From Gambelia wislizenii (lineage: Eukaryota > Chordata > Lepidosauria > Squamata > Crotaphytidae): a DNA stretch of 64,000 nt. Positions 35,015 to 47,481 of this stretch are shown here, piece after piece; positions within the stretch are counted from its first letter, which is position 1; the number at the start of each line of letters is the position of its first letter. Below the pieces are notes generated by a model. The model ran no database searches. It worked only from the letters and a program-made list of their open reading frames with translations, and was not told the origin of the DNA. A program made the translations under genes and the position numbers. The stretch is from the NCBI GenBank assembly GCA_030847615.1, contig JAUMIR010000005.1, forward strand, positions 164,886,596-164,950,595, written 5' to 3'.

Positions 35015-35798
35015 TACCCTCCCCCAAAAAATGTTTTAGATGATCTGAAATAAGTGGGGATATAATACATTGTGTTTCTTCAATTAGGTGTATTGCTTTA
35101 ATTTGTAGTGACGTATATGTAAAGTGCTCTTCTACTTATGAAATTTATTTTTAATTGATAGGAATATTCTCAGAGCATCTGATGTTTTTCCTTTCTCTTA
35201 CATGTGTGTTACAGAAATAATTTATACAAGCCAGATTTTAGTTTCAGAATATGTAGACTAAACCTTATTTGGAAAATATTATGCTTGAAAACCTTAACCT
35301 CTTCACCAGAATGCTGACAACAACTTACCTGTTTAGCCTCCATTTTTATGCCATGAAAGTAAGAAAGGTGGTGTCATTCTTCCCTGACTACCACAATGTA
35401 TACCCTTATCACCTAGTTCATAGTGAGAATGTCAGAAGGTTGCTAGGCAACTGCTCAGTACTTCACCCTTTTCTTTGCCACTGAGAAAGGCTAGTTGCTA
35501 AGCAAAGTAGTAGTAGCTCTATTGATGTACCATGTGATTTAGAATACTGTGAGAAATAGGACTTATGATCTTTTTTTGGTCATTCTCTGTGATATTTTAT
35601 ATTGTGCTTTCTGAGAGTGCTGTACATATGCTAGTTAAATTTTGCATATTGTCACCCATAAATCTGAATTCATTAGAAAGCTGGTGGGTTGAATCCTCTG
35701 TATTTGTGTGGGTATGCATTAGGTTAGGTTCATTCTTGCTTTTTCCAAAATAGTGGGTAAGCTAGAAACTGTTTTGGTCAAAGTTTTATTATCTTGAT
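35015..35798. other. Unassigned intron
   Basis: AT-rich with no recognised repeat or gene. Confidence 0.4.
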
Positions 35799-36156
35799 CA
35801 GTGACTCTTAACCTTTTACCAGGGACCCCCTTTAAATATATTTTGATGCTGTGGACCCCCAAGACTTCACTCAAGATTTAAAACAACAACAACACAATTA
35901 CACCATCCATTAAACTTCCCATCAGGGGCACTGGAGGGAAGTGAATTTTCTCCTGCTTCTTCCTGCAAGTTTGTGGCTGGAGTGGAATGAATGTTCATGT
36001 GCAGGCCAAGCCACTCAGCCTTTGCCTTGGCTCCTATTGTGTGGCCACTCCATGCAGGGAGGAGTTGAGCTGAGCAGCGTTCAAGCCTTCAGAGGCCCCA
36101 CTGTGAGGACATTGTGGCCCCCTGGGGGTCCACAAACCACAGGTTAAGAACCACTG
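35799..36156 (+). mobile_element. hAT-like MITE (copy 2)
   Basis: CAGTGACTCTTAACCTTTT and AGGTTAAGAACCACTG are inverted ends of MER5-like character, with GGACCCCCTTTAAATATAT and GGACATTGTGGCCCCCTGG inside. Flanking octamers are only weakly similar, so the target duplication is decayed or I mis-set an end by a base or two. Confidence 0.75.
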
Positions 36157-36159
36157 AGC

Positions 36160-37830
36160 TTATACCGTAATTGTATTACTCACAGATGAAAAATTGTAGG
36201 TTGGTTTTAAACTTGTTTTTTAAAATAACTTTGTGTTGCTTGACACCTTGTGTTTCCACAAAACTAAATATTTACATTTTCAGACTTTTCAGACTCTGAA
36301 TCTTACATGCATGTTTTTTTCATTTATGCTAAGAAGAAACCTTCACCAATTCCTGCTACCAGGCAGGTGATTCTACTTGAAAGATTTACCAAAGATAATC
36401 TAAATTATCCCAAAAGGACATCTAGTTGCAATTTTAGAACACAGTGATATAGTTATACAGAAAGCAAATGTTAGCTTGTTGAGTTAAAAAATGAATGTTA
36501 TTAGCATTTAGAAGGAAATTATTAATTTTTCAAAATACATCTGTAATAAAAACCTTGGGACAATCCTCACCACAATGGAGTGCTCTGATTGTTCTTTTAC
36601 TTTTGAACTCATAGGATGAGAACTCATTTGGAAATTTCTAACCCTACACTGTTCTGCATTCCTGTGAGCACTTTGGATGCATGCCAGTTTTGTGGAGTAT
36701 AAATAATCTCCTATAATATCATTAAAGAACAGACTGTGATTGATCTATTGGCAAAATTTTGTTTATCATTCAAAATAGTTATACCAAACCTACCTATTGG
36801 GTCCTTTGTTTTTCTTCATGCAATCTGTAGTGATACATTTTTATAACGAATAAAATTATTGTGATTTTTTTTTTTTGTTCTGTCCTAAAACTCAGACTGC
36901 CAACATTTTGAAAGGTTTATGGATTAGGGCTCTCTGCCACACTTAATAAATGCAACCTCTGAAGCATATTTTGGACTTAGTCTTATATTCCACATGTCCA
37001 CTCTGGGCTGTAGTATAGTAAAATGAACAGAGAGGGAAAAGACTTGTCAAATCTTTTTATGCTCTACCATCTTCTCTTGATGTAACAAATTTCTTACAAA
37101 GGTGGAAGTAACCATGATGTGCTGGGGAGGGGAATAATTTCCTGCTCTGTGACATTCTGGGGGCTACATAAACTGCCAAAAATAACCCATTCCACCCCAT
37201 TCAAATGGCTGCAAGTTTACCAATGGTTTTGTAAAACTGCATTTTTATGTTAACTGGTTTTGTGGTTTTTTTTATTTTTATTTTTATTTTTTATTTTAAT
37301 TTTTTTGGCGGGGAGGGGACAGCCTATTTAAAAGTTGAGTTGCTGCTCATATAAAGTACTCATTACATGTAGAAAGAAAAATGTTGTTGCATACTTGCTG
37401 GCAAAGTAAAAATTCAAACTAATGAAAAACCAGGGTAGAGAAGGAAACAGTCAGTGTCATTTTCTCTAAAACAAAACTGAGATGGATTCATACATGTTGC
37501 TGCATTAGATCTGGAGAATTAATGAGCATAGCATAGAAGAATGTCAAAGCCTAGGCCCTTAACAGTTTCTCTCACCTAAGTTTATTTACAAGAGGGTCAA
37601 GTTTGAGATGGGGGCAACAACAGGTTACATTTCCCAGAAGACTGGTCATAGTTGGGTTTTTCCCCCCTGCTGTCCCAGCTTCTCCACTTTAGAACTTATA
37701 GTTGTTGTTTTTTTGAATGAAGGACAGACAGTTCCTCTTCTGTGTATAATTTTTAGATGTATTTATAAATCAGTTTTTGGCCCAACAAGAATCTTCCAAG
37801 CTATGTGCAATTTATAAAGCTATGGAATCA
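36160..37830. other. Transposon-poor intron
   Basis: No gene recognised. A T-rich pentamer-like run lies at 37268-37306. Confidence 0.4.
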
Positions 37831-37839
37831 CATTACATT

Positions 37840-38170
37840 TGAATATCAATATGATAAAATACAATAGAATCACAACAGAATAAATGTATAAATAAAGCAT
37901 TCTTTAAAATAAGTCAAAACAATATTAAAATCCTTCACAAGCTTACAAAACAGTACAGTTTTTAGTATCTCCCTAAAACTCTGTTACTATATTAAAGAGA
38001 CAGTAAAAATCTACAGAGATGCTGGCCACTTTCCTTTGGAAGAAAGTACCATAGTTGCTGGTGCTATTGCAGAAAAAGTCCTGTCTTGTGTATCCATCAT
38101 CGTCATCGCTCTTGGTGGTGGAACAAGTAGTAGCTTGATTAGTAAGATTCTGAATCCATCTAGGCTTTCA
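37840..38170 (-). mobile_element. Possible L2-like LINE remnant
   Basis: An AT-rich left side followed by CTTTGGAAGAAAGTACCATA and GCAGAAAAAGTCCTGTCTTG resembles the order at 3515-3960 (TCATTCCACAATTTGGGGG, CGAAAAGGCCCTCTGG) in a very decayed form. Confidence 0.35.
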
Positions 38171-38815
38171 GACTGAACTTTAAAGGATATATTTAAGATG
38201 TTGAATATATTTTAGGGTTAGAGTTCAGATTCTTGGAGAACATCTTTAAAGTTCAATAAAACTTGAACTGTATTCACTGTTTCAGTGACATGGTAATCAT
38301 CAGCCAACACAGGGTGGGCCATGTGCTTAGCACACTCTTCCCTTTTCTGGTGCCCTGTCTTGAGGATTCTAAGAGGAATAATCCAAGCTATCTGGAAGAT
38401 CCATCTGGCTAGGTGAATCTGTTGGGTTCTGACCCTGAGAGTGCAATTCTGTGGTCCATGAACAGAATCCCCATGGCAACAGTAAGGAGTTTAACTAACT
38501 CTCCAAAGTCTTATGTGAAGCTTTGAACTCACACAGAGGGGGGATCCACTCTTAAATAATGATTTTTGGCTCTCCCGACCATCGTAGGGGTTTCTGTAGA
38601 GCTACCATCACTCTCCCAAGTGGAGTGGGGGAGAGGGTATGTCAGGTATATGGCAGTAGGTGAGGAGAGGATGGATCTGGATCTGCTGGAACCGCATCCC
38701 TCTCAGCCCCCAGCCAAACCCACTGCTTAAGATACCAACTTTCCAGAAATGTTAAAACTATGGGGGGGGGGCTCTTTTTTTAAAAGTAAGAAATGTATTT
38801 ATTTATTTATTTATT

Positions 38816-38853
38816 CTTTCTCTGGCTTTTCTTCGCAAACGAAGATTCAGGAT
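38816..38853 (-). mobile_element. Orphan 3' stub of the stem-loop LINE
   Basis: On the minus strand it reads CCTGAATCTTCGTTTGCGAA and then GAAAAGCCAGAGAAAGA: the last coding bases, stop, stem-loop and tail of the LINE at 11281, 18600 and 22868. No other part is present. The stem is perfect here. Confidence 0.85.
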
Positions 38854-38859
38854 TTATTT

Positions 38860-40040
38860 ATTAAATCCTGATTGATTGATTTAAAAAATCAGATTTATTT
38901 ATTTAAAAAAATAGAAAATGCTATATTAGCCCCTTTTGCAGATTGAAAGTCACTTTGTTAGTTTAGGAACATAAAATGCATTCTACTTTAACTAGATGAG
39001 ACATAATGTTATCAGTTTATTCAGAAAATAATTACAAATTGAAGGTGTTTTTAAAAATTTTATGGAGCCAAAAGGCCCTGAACTGTAAGGAACAACTGAG
39101 CTATATGGAACCTCTTTGGTTTTCCCAATTTGAAGAGCAATGAAAAACCTCCAATAAAAATAGAAAAAAGAATAGAAATCAGTAAAACAAAGAAAATTAC
39201 TTCATCTCCACTAATTCTCCATAGTGTTATGCAGACATAATATCCCCATAGAAAGGACTAAAAAAAGGAAACCAAGACCAGGAGTTAGACTGATCTGATA
39301 CTGTACATAGTCTTGCATAAATGTCTTCCTCTTTCATAGCTTTTAAAAATGGTTTCAGGACAGTATATATGTGAAAACATTGTCTTAAATATGTATTCAT
39401 CATTCTAAAAGAATATATTTGATAATCCATTTTCTTCATTTTTCTAGCGGAAAAGATTTTTGAGGGAAAGATGTGGGGGGGAACTGTTCTCTTGCCTTCC
39501 CCTGAATTTTTTCCATTTTTTCACTCCCAGATCTTCACATCTATATTCAAAGGGGGGATTTATACCAGCTCTAAGGCCAAGCTAGCTACCTTCAGGATGA
39601 GGAAATCTTGTGGTGAAGTTAAAATATAAATACAAAGGGGTTTCCACCTTTGTTATGGCTGCCCTCTTGCTATAACTGTAAAAGGGTTTTGGAAATGGTG
39701 GAAGCTCCGATATCAGAGCATTGTATCATTAGGGTTTCTCCTTAGGATTACAGCCTGAGTATTGTGAAGGACTTTCCCCTCCCCATTTCCTAACAGAATG
39801 CAAGTATGGTCACAATGGCTGCATTTGCTCTTAACATTTCAGGCTTTTGGTGCCCTCTCTTCTCTTGCTGGACTTTGAAAAGGAATTTGGAAGCTTAGCC
39901 CTTCATTTTAGATTAACTACAGCTTGTTGTGTCTTTAAAACCTAAACAAACTATGGTTAATTTTAACTGTGGTGTGTTGAAACAAACAACTTCAAACCAT
40001 CATTTACAAAGCTGGCTCATTTCAGCACAATATAAACAAA
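38860..40040. other. Unassigned intron
   Basis: Starts with ATTT and GATT repeats around the LINE stub. Otherwise no gene or named repeat. Confidence 0.4.
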
Positions 40041-40045
40041 TCTTA

Positions 40046-40807
40046 GGGCTTGTATACACTAGGAGCAAAAGTCCAAATGGACTCCCCAACCTGGACCCGT
40101 CCTGGAAGCACTCCACTATCTGTTTCTTTTCACAGACATTGGGTAGATGTCTACATGTGTCTCTGCATCCAGATGTTACTCTCGTCCACCACCACTGCCT
40201 GTCCTCCATCTGCTCCCACTGGCACTGCCTTTCTTCTGTCAGCTCCCTGGCAGAGCCAAGACAGATTGCTGCCTTGCAGGTACGCCACCATTTAGCTCAA
40301 TGTCTGGGCCCCAATTCCCAGCCTGAAACACAGATTTTTTTTTCCTTCCTCAGTACCACAGGTGTGTAGTCCCTTGCTCAGAGACAAACAAGGTGCACAG
40401 CCATGTGATCTGGAAACCTCATTTCTGACCTCAGAGCAAGTGGTTGTGCCCCATCAGTGACAGCACTGAGGAGGGAAAAACCTTTCTGTAACCATTCTGG
40501 GCTAGGAACTGGTGAAGTAAATGGTGGCACCTGCCAGGCAGTAATCTGTCCTGCCTCCCCACCCACCCTGAATCCAGGGCAAATCCATTGTTCATACTAT
40601 AGGAAACACTGGAGTTTCCTGCAAACTCTGGAGAAAATAGTGAGTTTTTAAAACCTGGGTTAAGGTGGTGTAGCCCGAATTTGATGTGGATAGGGCTATA
40701 TGTCGTGCGGCCTTATCACACCAGATTAGGGGATAAGGCTGCATGTTGTGTGGCCTTATCATGCCAGTTCGGGGGAGTATGTTTCCCCTCCTTGTGTAGA
40801 CAAGCCC
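40046..40807. mobile_element. 762-bp PIF/Harbinger-like element (copy A)
   Basis: Ends GGGCTTGTATACACTAGGAG and CTCCTTGTGTAGACAAGCCC are inverted, with TTA on both sides (40043-40045, 40808-40810). No transposase is visible. Open frames up to 146 residues inside have no motif. Homologous sequence occurs at about 55713-61755 (split by the DIRS element) and 62570-63180. It ends only about 200 bp before the TAFA5 exon. Confidence 0.7.
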
Positions 40808-41012
40808 TTAGTATTCAGATATAGTACTTACATCTGATTAATCTTCATTGGAAGCAGAAGCTTCCAGTCTCCTTCTCAAGGTGGTCACAGATAAGAAGGG
40901 GGATTGGGAATGCATATTACATGAAAATGCAGTCATTAATTGATTATTGGATAGTGAGTGGGTGGGATACATGAAATGCAAGCTGATCTTTCTTTTCTTG
41001 TCTTGTCTGCAG

Positions 41013-41140
41013 CACGCATTATAAAAACAAAACAATGGTGTGAAATGCTTCCATGTTTAGAAGGAGAAGGCTGTGATTTGCTAATCAATAAATCAGGCTG
41101 GACCTGTACACAACCAGGTGGGCGAATAAAGACAACTACG
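41013..41140 (+). CDS. TAFA5: TAFA5 (FAM19A5) internal coding exon
   Basis: TAFA proteins are small secreted, cysteine-rich, chemokine-like proteins expressed mainly in the nervous system. The 128-bp exon starts in phase 1 (completing an Ala codon) and ends in phase 0. It reads ARIIKTKQWCEMLPC, then LEGEGCDLLINKSGW, then TCTQPGGRIKTTT: 4 cysteines, and the K-Q-W-C, P-C-L-E-G-E-G-C and G-W-T-C spacing of the TAFA C-terminal domain. The ARIIKTKQW start and TQPGGRIKTTT end fit TAFA5 rather than TAFA1-4, which have a K-W-W-C and N-K-V-K-T-T pattern. A pyrimidine-rich acceptor ends in CAG at 41010-41012; the donor GTAAGT starts at 41141. The family ends in V-S just after this point, so the next exon should carry two codons and the stop; it was not found. 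Reading into the intron also gives V-S by chance. Confident of family and exon; paralogue from memory of the family. Confidence 0.93.
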
Positions 41141-41199
41141 GTAAGTTTCTTTGGTTCTTTGTGTTCTGAAAATTTTCAGAAAGTAAAGATGTAAAAGAA

Positions 41200-44100
41200 G
41201 AAACAGGTGCTTAGCACTAATGATAAAACCCACAAATGTCACTAATGTGTGTGTATAATTCTATATGATTTGATATATATACCTTTTGATGACATTTATA
41301 ACTTAAGCTTATTCATTCTCATTTATGTCCTGGAAAGTGTTCATTTTGTAATTAGGATTGGTCTTGATAACAGTTCAGAAACATTAGAATGTGGCAACAA
41401 GGCTTCTGCTGAATGTAAGCCTCTGGTGGCTCAATTGAATCAATTTTTACATGAGTGCCACAGATTCCTAATCTGGTTCCTGGCTAAATGCAAGGTGTAT
41501 TTGATCTTTCAATCTCTGAAGCCATTTTTCCATATACCCATGATATATTGCTTTCAGGTGGCATTTCTTGATGTGAGGTTATCTGTTATCAGAAATGTGT
41601 TATTTTTGTAGTATTGACATCTGAATGAAAAACTTTTTCCATAGAGAGGCTTGCTATGCCCAGCATATTAGGTGTTTAGTCTTTTAGTGTCCCTGTTCTA
41701 TCTGGCATCTGTATAAGCTTCTTAGTATCACTTGGTATTATGATTTGAGCTGAAGTCTTCATTGATAACATGTTTAATTGAATGTTTAAAATTCAGTTTC
41801 ATGGTGGTGTGGATATTTTTATTTTGGTTTTAAGCTGCTTTGAACATCACCTGGGTGGAAGACTGAAAAGTGAATTGTCTCCATGTGAGGGGAAAGAATG
41901 TGGTGGAGGGAGAGGGGGGAATGCACTGTAAGTGAATAATTTAGACCAGGAAAGCCAGGTTGATAAATATCATGGTATCAAAATGTGCCTGAAATCACAC
42001 TCATGCCATCTTTATACTCTGCTTCCCACCTAATCTTTGTCGTCAGTCAAATAGGAAATCATACTACACTGCTTAAAAAAAACATAGCATTGACAAATTG
42101 CCACAGAAAATCTACTTGAGATGTAATTCCTTTGATTTTAATTTACTAACTTCTATATTCCTAATCCCTCTGGTTCTGTAAATATTTTGTTACCAACCAA
42201 CAATAACAGCCTATAAAATAAAATCCTTGTATTTCACTGATATGTGAGACCTTGGAGGCACCACTATAACTTTTAAGTGAGTTAACATGATCATTTTCTG
42301 AGGTTCAAACTAAATATGGTGTGATTCACATTGTTTGGATCTGCATCACTGTTCTCCTCCTCCTCCATAAATAGGAGGCTTGTTGCACTGGAAATGCTGG
42401 AGGGAATCTCTGTTTCCTCTTCTGGAGGAAGGCTCTGTTGAAATCTTTGTGGTAATTAGAATCAAACCATTTCATGCTCTGAGCCTTGGCACTTCTATAC
42501 AAAGATTACTGAAATGATGAGTCACTAGGCCAAGCACACCTCACCAGCACTGTTTTCTGACCTGCCTGTGGTCCAACAGTCTTCTTATTACTGGTCAAGG
42601 CAGCCATGGCAAAAGGAAATTTGTCAAGTGTGTGTGTGGTGGGAGGAGTGTTGCAGATTCTGTCGCTAGTAGACTGTGTTTGGATGAGTGGTCAAGTTCT
42701 ATGGGCTTTTCACTATACTTTCCAAGTAATGAGCGGTATATCTTCTGAGCAGTCTTTTCATTATGTCTTACATGTTTGCTTGCCTGAATTAACACAGGGG
42801 ACAAAGATATTGTTACAAACTAATACCACATGTAAGAAAGCATGACCCACCAGCTGCTGTTACTTGTTGTTGTTGGCATCTTCATCATGATGATCATCAT
42901 GATTTGTACTGTTTCTCAGCTAAATATTCTTCCAAAGCAGCTTTCATATAATGAATAAAAAATAACCCCAACCCTGTCCTTGGGGTTACAGTCTGATATA
43001 CCAAATTCTTATCATTATGTTGGATAAAGATAAGCTAGAAGGGGAAACATTCAGAGAATGTTGAAGCAAAATGTAGCTGATGTATGAGCAGAAAGAACAG
43101 AGCTGTGTGTCCTCCCACCATATTTTAGGACCCCTTTCCAAATATTTTGGAAATACCTAAGACATGTATGTATGTTCAAAATGCTAGTAAACGTCATGTT
43201 GGGGGTGGGGGGATTATACCAGTTGCTGCAGGGAAGGCTGATTTTTGTAACCAGGTTCTCACCTCAGAAAAAAACTTACCCTGTGTCTAAAACAGCCTAT
43301 CCCCCCCCCCAAACATGGTAAAATCCCTTGATGCCCTATAGAGGTATGAGGTGGCATTTTAAATATGGGTCGGTGATTAAAAATCAAACCAACATCGCTA
43401 CTCCCAAGTTTGTCCTAGATCCAAGAAGGATGCAGTTCATCACTGAAGATAGATACATTGATTGAAACAATTAACAAACAGACCTTAAGAATACATATCA
43501 AGAGTTAAACACTCCAGTTTCAGCCTTCTTCAGTTGCCGAAGGTGAAACTAAGATGTACAATATGGGTGGCAGTTTAGAACACTGCAATACAGCTAGTTT
43601 CATCTTTGGTAACTAAAGAAGGCAGAATATATATATATATATATATATATATAAGTTCTGTTTCTTAATCATTTCAATAAATATATGTATTTTAAGTGAT
43701 TAACTATATCCTTCTTGAATCCAAGACAAACTTGGGAGAAGTGCTGTTATTTGCTTTTTAATCTCGTACACACACAATTTTCAGGGATGAGAGTGGCATG
43801 GAACCATGTGGCCTGAGGTCTGGAGAGGCTTGTGTGTAGCTTCTGGACCTTGGATATTTTGCCCATTCATGCAGTAGTGTGTCTCTCCTTCCCATCCTTC
43901 TCTCTTCTCCAGTCTGATCGAATGGCTGGCTCTATGTAATAATCAATGGAAAAGGTAGACAAAAGGAACTGAACATTCAGTAGAGCAAATGGAGTGGTGC
44001 TGCTAACCACCTCTGCCATCATGAGTATGTATGTCCATGTCCATGATATGTATTCATGAAGAGGATAAATTATTATTATTACTATTATTATTATTTTCTT

Positions 44101-44522
44101 ACCCAGTTCTCCCCAAGGCTTGAGGCAGGGTACAATATGAATTTGAAATACAATGTAGAAGGGTTGTCTTATATTTTTCCACCAAAAAAGGACAAGCTTG
44201 CGAAGGACTAGAGATATTTTCAGTTGCTATACTGTATTGCTGCTGTATTTAACTGTACAATGATTCATTCTAAACTCATCCTAAAATGCTAGCTTTGGTA
44301 ATGTATCTTATCATACTGGTGCATAGTAGAGGGGACACTTACATTTTATAAATATATGCAAAGTCGTGTCAGTTTTCCTAACAATTGCTTCTTTTCAGTG
44401 TTTAAGGAATATAAGTTGGCAGTGTGTAAATGTGAAAATGCACCATTTTGTTGGTGTTATAGGGGAGATTAATTTTAGCACCAAAATGTGTGTGTGTGCG
44501 TGTGTGTGTGCGTGTGTGTGTG

Positions 44523-44553
<31 letters not shown>

Positions 44554-45378
44554 TTAGTCAATGATCCATCACTACTTAATTGTGACTTAATTAATTCATT
44601 CCCTTACATGATGCAGTTTTGAGGCATGGAGCTTAACAGAACATTCATGCTCCAGTTCCCCAGCAGCTAACCTTTTAAACTTCTGTGATTTTACTGCTAA
44701 ATTGGCTGAAGTGGGAAATTGAAGAGTATGAGGAAGCTAAAAAGAGAGTTCACACTAGATAAAGGGTATAATTACTCTGACATAGAGCTCAGTGATTTGC
44801 TAGTAAAATTTACTAAGGATCTAGCTTCACCAAGGGACATGACTTTGTTAATAGAGTTTACTTACACACAGAGCAACTTAGCATTTCCCACCATTAATAT
44901 AAATGACATGCTGGCTGGCTTAGAAGGGTAATTTGTTCCTTACCCTGAGCTTTACTATAGTTTGTTTCTACTGACAGGGGTCAGAGTGAGAATCTCCCAA
45001 CCCCACCACTACTATTCATATAAATGCACACACAGATAACAATTATTTATATATCACTGGGTTCAGCTACTTAAAGCTTATAGATTTGACTATCTAGCTA
45101 TGTAGTACAGAAGGCAACTCCATCTGTGTCACAAATCACATTTCTTGAATTTTGTTTCCAGATATCAAGTCATTATAAAGGAGTAGAGCATATTTATCTT
45201 GAAGAAGTTATGAAGATAGTGTGAATAAAGTACTTTGTATAAGGCCAGGACAGAAGATGGTTACCTCAGTCAGGTGTGAACCTCAGTATTGGTTGATCTG
45301 CCTGTCTGGTATGAGGACACAGTACCATTGCATTGTGTAGGTAGTAGTCTTAGGTTTAGGCCTACAGAGAGGAAACAC
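41200..45378. other. Intron 3' of the exon, mostly unassigned
   Basis: No further exon recognised. TA repeats lie at 43627-43652, an ATT repeat near 44068-44094, and a TG then TA compound repeat at 44489-44553. Confidence 0.4.
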
Positions 45379-45379
45379 A

Positions 45380-46453
45380 TACCGTATATTCCAGTGTACA
45401 GTATAAGACAACTGGGTATATAAGACGACCCCCCAATTTTTAAGTCAAAATACAGAGTTTAGGGTATACTCGCCATATAAGACAACCCCCCATCACCCAC
45501 CCTCTCCGAAGCCACGATTGGGCTCCCCATCACGGCTTCGGGGTGGGTGGGTGGTGGCTGGAAAGCTTCTTCCCCTTCAGCCAGCCACCCTTCCTGAAGC
45601 CTCCCTGAAGCTGGCTGAGGAATCATGGGGGATGGCTGCCTGGCTGGGGAGAAGCTCATCCACCTCCCGGGATTCCCCAACCCATGAGGAGGCTGGCCAT
45701 CGTCCTCACAAGTTGGGAAATCACGGGGGATGGCTGCCTGGCTGGGAAGAGGCTCAGCCACCTCCCACAATTCCCCAACCCACGAGGAGGCTGGCCAGCA
45801 TCCTCACGAGTTGGGGAATCACAGGGGATGGCTGCCTGGCTGGGAAGAGGCTCAGCCACCTCCCACAATTCCCCAACCCACAAGGAGGCTGGCCAGCATC
45901 CTCACGAGTTGGGGAATCACGGGGGATGGCTGCCTGGCTGGGAAGAGGCTCAGCCACCTCCTGCGATTCCCCAACCCATGAAGAGGCTGGTCAGCATCCT
46001 CACGAGTTGGGGAATCATGGGGGATGGCTGCCTGGCTGGGAAGAGGCTCAGCCACCTCCCACAATTCCCCAACCTATGAGGAGGCTGGCCAGCATCCTCA
46101 CGAGTTGGGGAATCATGGGGGATGGCTGCCTGGCTGGGAAGAGGCTCAGCCACCTCCTGCCCAGCAAGGCTTCCCCCCTCCCCGTGCAGCCTCACTGGGC
46201 CGGAGGGGATATTCTCTGTGACTCAGAGTGACTCCCACCCAGCGAGGCTCTCCCTCCTGTGCAGTTGCGCTGGGCGGGGGGGATAAGGTGGGTAGCAAGC
46301 TCCCCCCCCCAGCCAGCCACCTCCCTCATTCCGAGTCGAAGATGGGTCTGGCACAGCCCCATCTCAGACTTGTATCTGGGGTATAAGAGTCCCTGACTTT
46401 TCAGCTGATTTTACAGGCTGAAAAAGTCATCTTATATGCTGGAATATATGGTA
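45380..46453. mobile_element. Terminal-inverted-repeat element carrying a minisatellite
   Basis: Left end TACCGTATATTCCAGTGTAC and AGTATAAGACAACTGGG; right end AAAAGTCATCTTATATGCTG and GAATATATGGTAT. The left side also has TATACTCGCCATATAAGAC. The centre is GC-rich and taken up by a 98-bp tandem repeat. No transposase. A relative is at 54972-55647. Confidence 0.65.
45605..46165. repeat. 98-bp minisatellite, about 5.5 units
   Basis: The word ATGGCTGCCTGGCTGGG starts at 45632, 45730, 45828, 45926, 46024 and 46122, exactly 98 bp apart each time. Units also share CAATTCCCCAACCCA, GAGGAGGCTGG and CTCACGAGTTGGGGAATCA. As 98 is not a multiple of 3, the long open frames on both strands here (to 237 residues) are a by-product of composition. 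Confidence 0.9.
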
Positions 46454-46489
46454 TCTCCATCGGCCTTTAATTTAATGGCCACAGGGTTA

Positions 46490-46660
46490 TGGCCTTCAAG
46501 TGTTTTGTAAATTATACTCTTTGCATGCAGATGGTCCCAGGTCCTATTCCTGAAATCCTTAGTTGCCAGGATCGTCTGGTAAGTGATGTGAGGTGCTAGC
46601 TATCTTACTGAGCTGCCAGTTACAGCAAGCAGTACTGAGTTTGAATCACATGATAGTAAT
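46490..46660 (+). mobile_element. tRNA-derived SINE fragment
   Basis: CTTTGCATGCAGATGGTCCC, AGGTCCTATTCCTGAAATCC (B box-like) and GGTGCTAGCTATCTTACTG. The same tRNA-headed type as at 32990-33155, diverged. Confidence 0.5.
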
Positions 46661-46664
46661 ATAT

Positions 46665-47473
46665 GGAATGTATGTGATGCATAGAATCTGGTTGGTCGGT
46701 TATAGCTTATTGTGAGTTTGCTGAGTGATTCCCAATTACAACCTATGAGCTCTGATTTGGAAATGAGGATAATGTTTCAGTCCTTTACGCATGTGTATAT
46801 ATTAATTTGTAATGAGGCATTGATGTGTGCAAGAGAAAAGACTGTGAAAGGATCAGCTTATTCCTAAAGGAAGTCTACAAGCATGCTGCTGAATTGTTTC
46901 AAACATGAATGCTGTGTCCAGCTGCAGCCTTATTTACAACAGTATGCCCCCTGTAGGCAAACATGTTGATTTGCTTACTCTGTGTTCCCTTTACAGCATG
47001 AATTTCTGTGACTGTATGTCCCATCATACTCTGACATGCTAAACCTTGTTCCTTAACAAGATAGTTGGAGGTCTTTACTTGACCGTTTTGGTAGTTCTAT
47101 ATACACACATTCATATTTCAAATTCAACCAAACTTTAGGGGGGAAACAATGCTGCTTCTTTGTATAATACTATTCCAATACCCATCAAAATGTATATCCA
47201 AATCAAAGTTCCTATGTGATGATGTATTAATATTAGGCCTGAAAATAACCACTTGCCAGCTTTCATTTGTGAGTACAAGTAGTACCTAGGCAAAAAGCTT
47301 CTAGCCAAGAGCTAGACTTGCAGCTGTTTTTCAGACCTTTAAGCTGAACTCTTAAGTGATCAGTGTGAAGACTCAGAATTAGTAATTAGCTGTTAATTGG
47401 CTACTTGTTAGTGTATGACAAAACTAGTTATGCTTGTTGAGGAAAGGAAACATGGAAAAGGAGCTGGAATATA
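46665..47473. other. Unassigned intron
   Basis: No gene or repeat recognised. Confidence 0.4.
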
Positions 47474-47481
47474 GTCTAAGG

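Larger units (their letters stand above)
1..41012 (+). other. TAFA5: Probable TAFA5 intron upstream of the exon
   Basis: No other exon with TAFA-like residues was recognised upstream, and every sizeable open frame here falls in a transposon or low-complexity DNA. By inference this is the 3' part of the intron before the cysteine-rich exon. TAFA5 introns are very large in mammals, so 41 kb is not surprising. The start of the intron is outside the window. Confidence 0.6.

Noticed and set aside
40958..41194. 78-residue ATG-to-stop frame over the TAFA5 exon
   Set aside because: The ATG is upstream of the splice acceptor and the end runs past the donor; the true coding part is only the exon.
41249..41611. 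120-residue frame shortly after the TAFA5 exon
   Set aside because: Hydrophobic AT-rich translation without motif or acceptor; it does not begin with the expected Val-Ser-stop.
45518..46231. 237-residue open frame and several overlapping ones on both strands
   Set aside because: They lie wholly in a 98-bp tandem array. As the unit is not a multiple of three, all frames cycle and stay open from composition; no domain is present.
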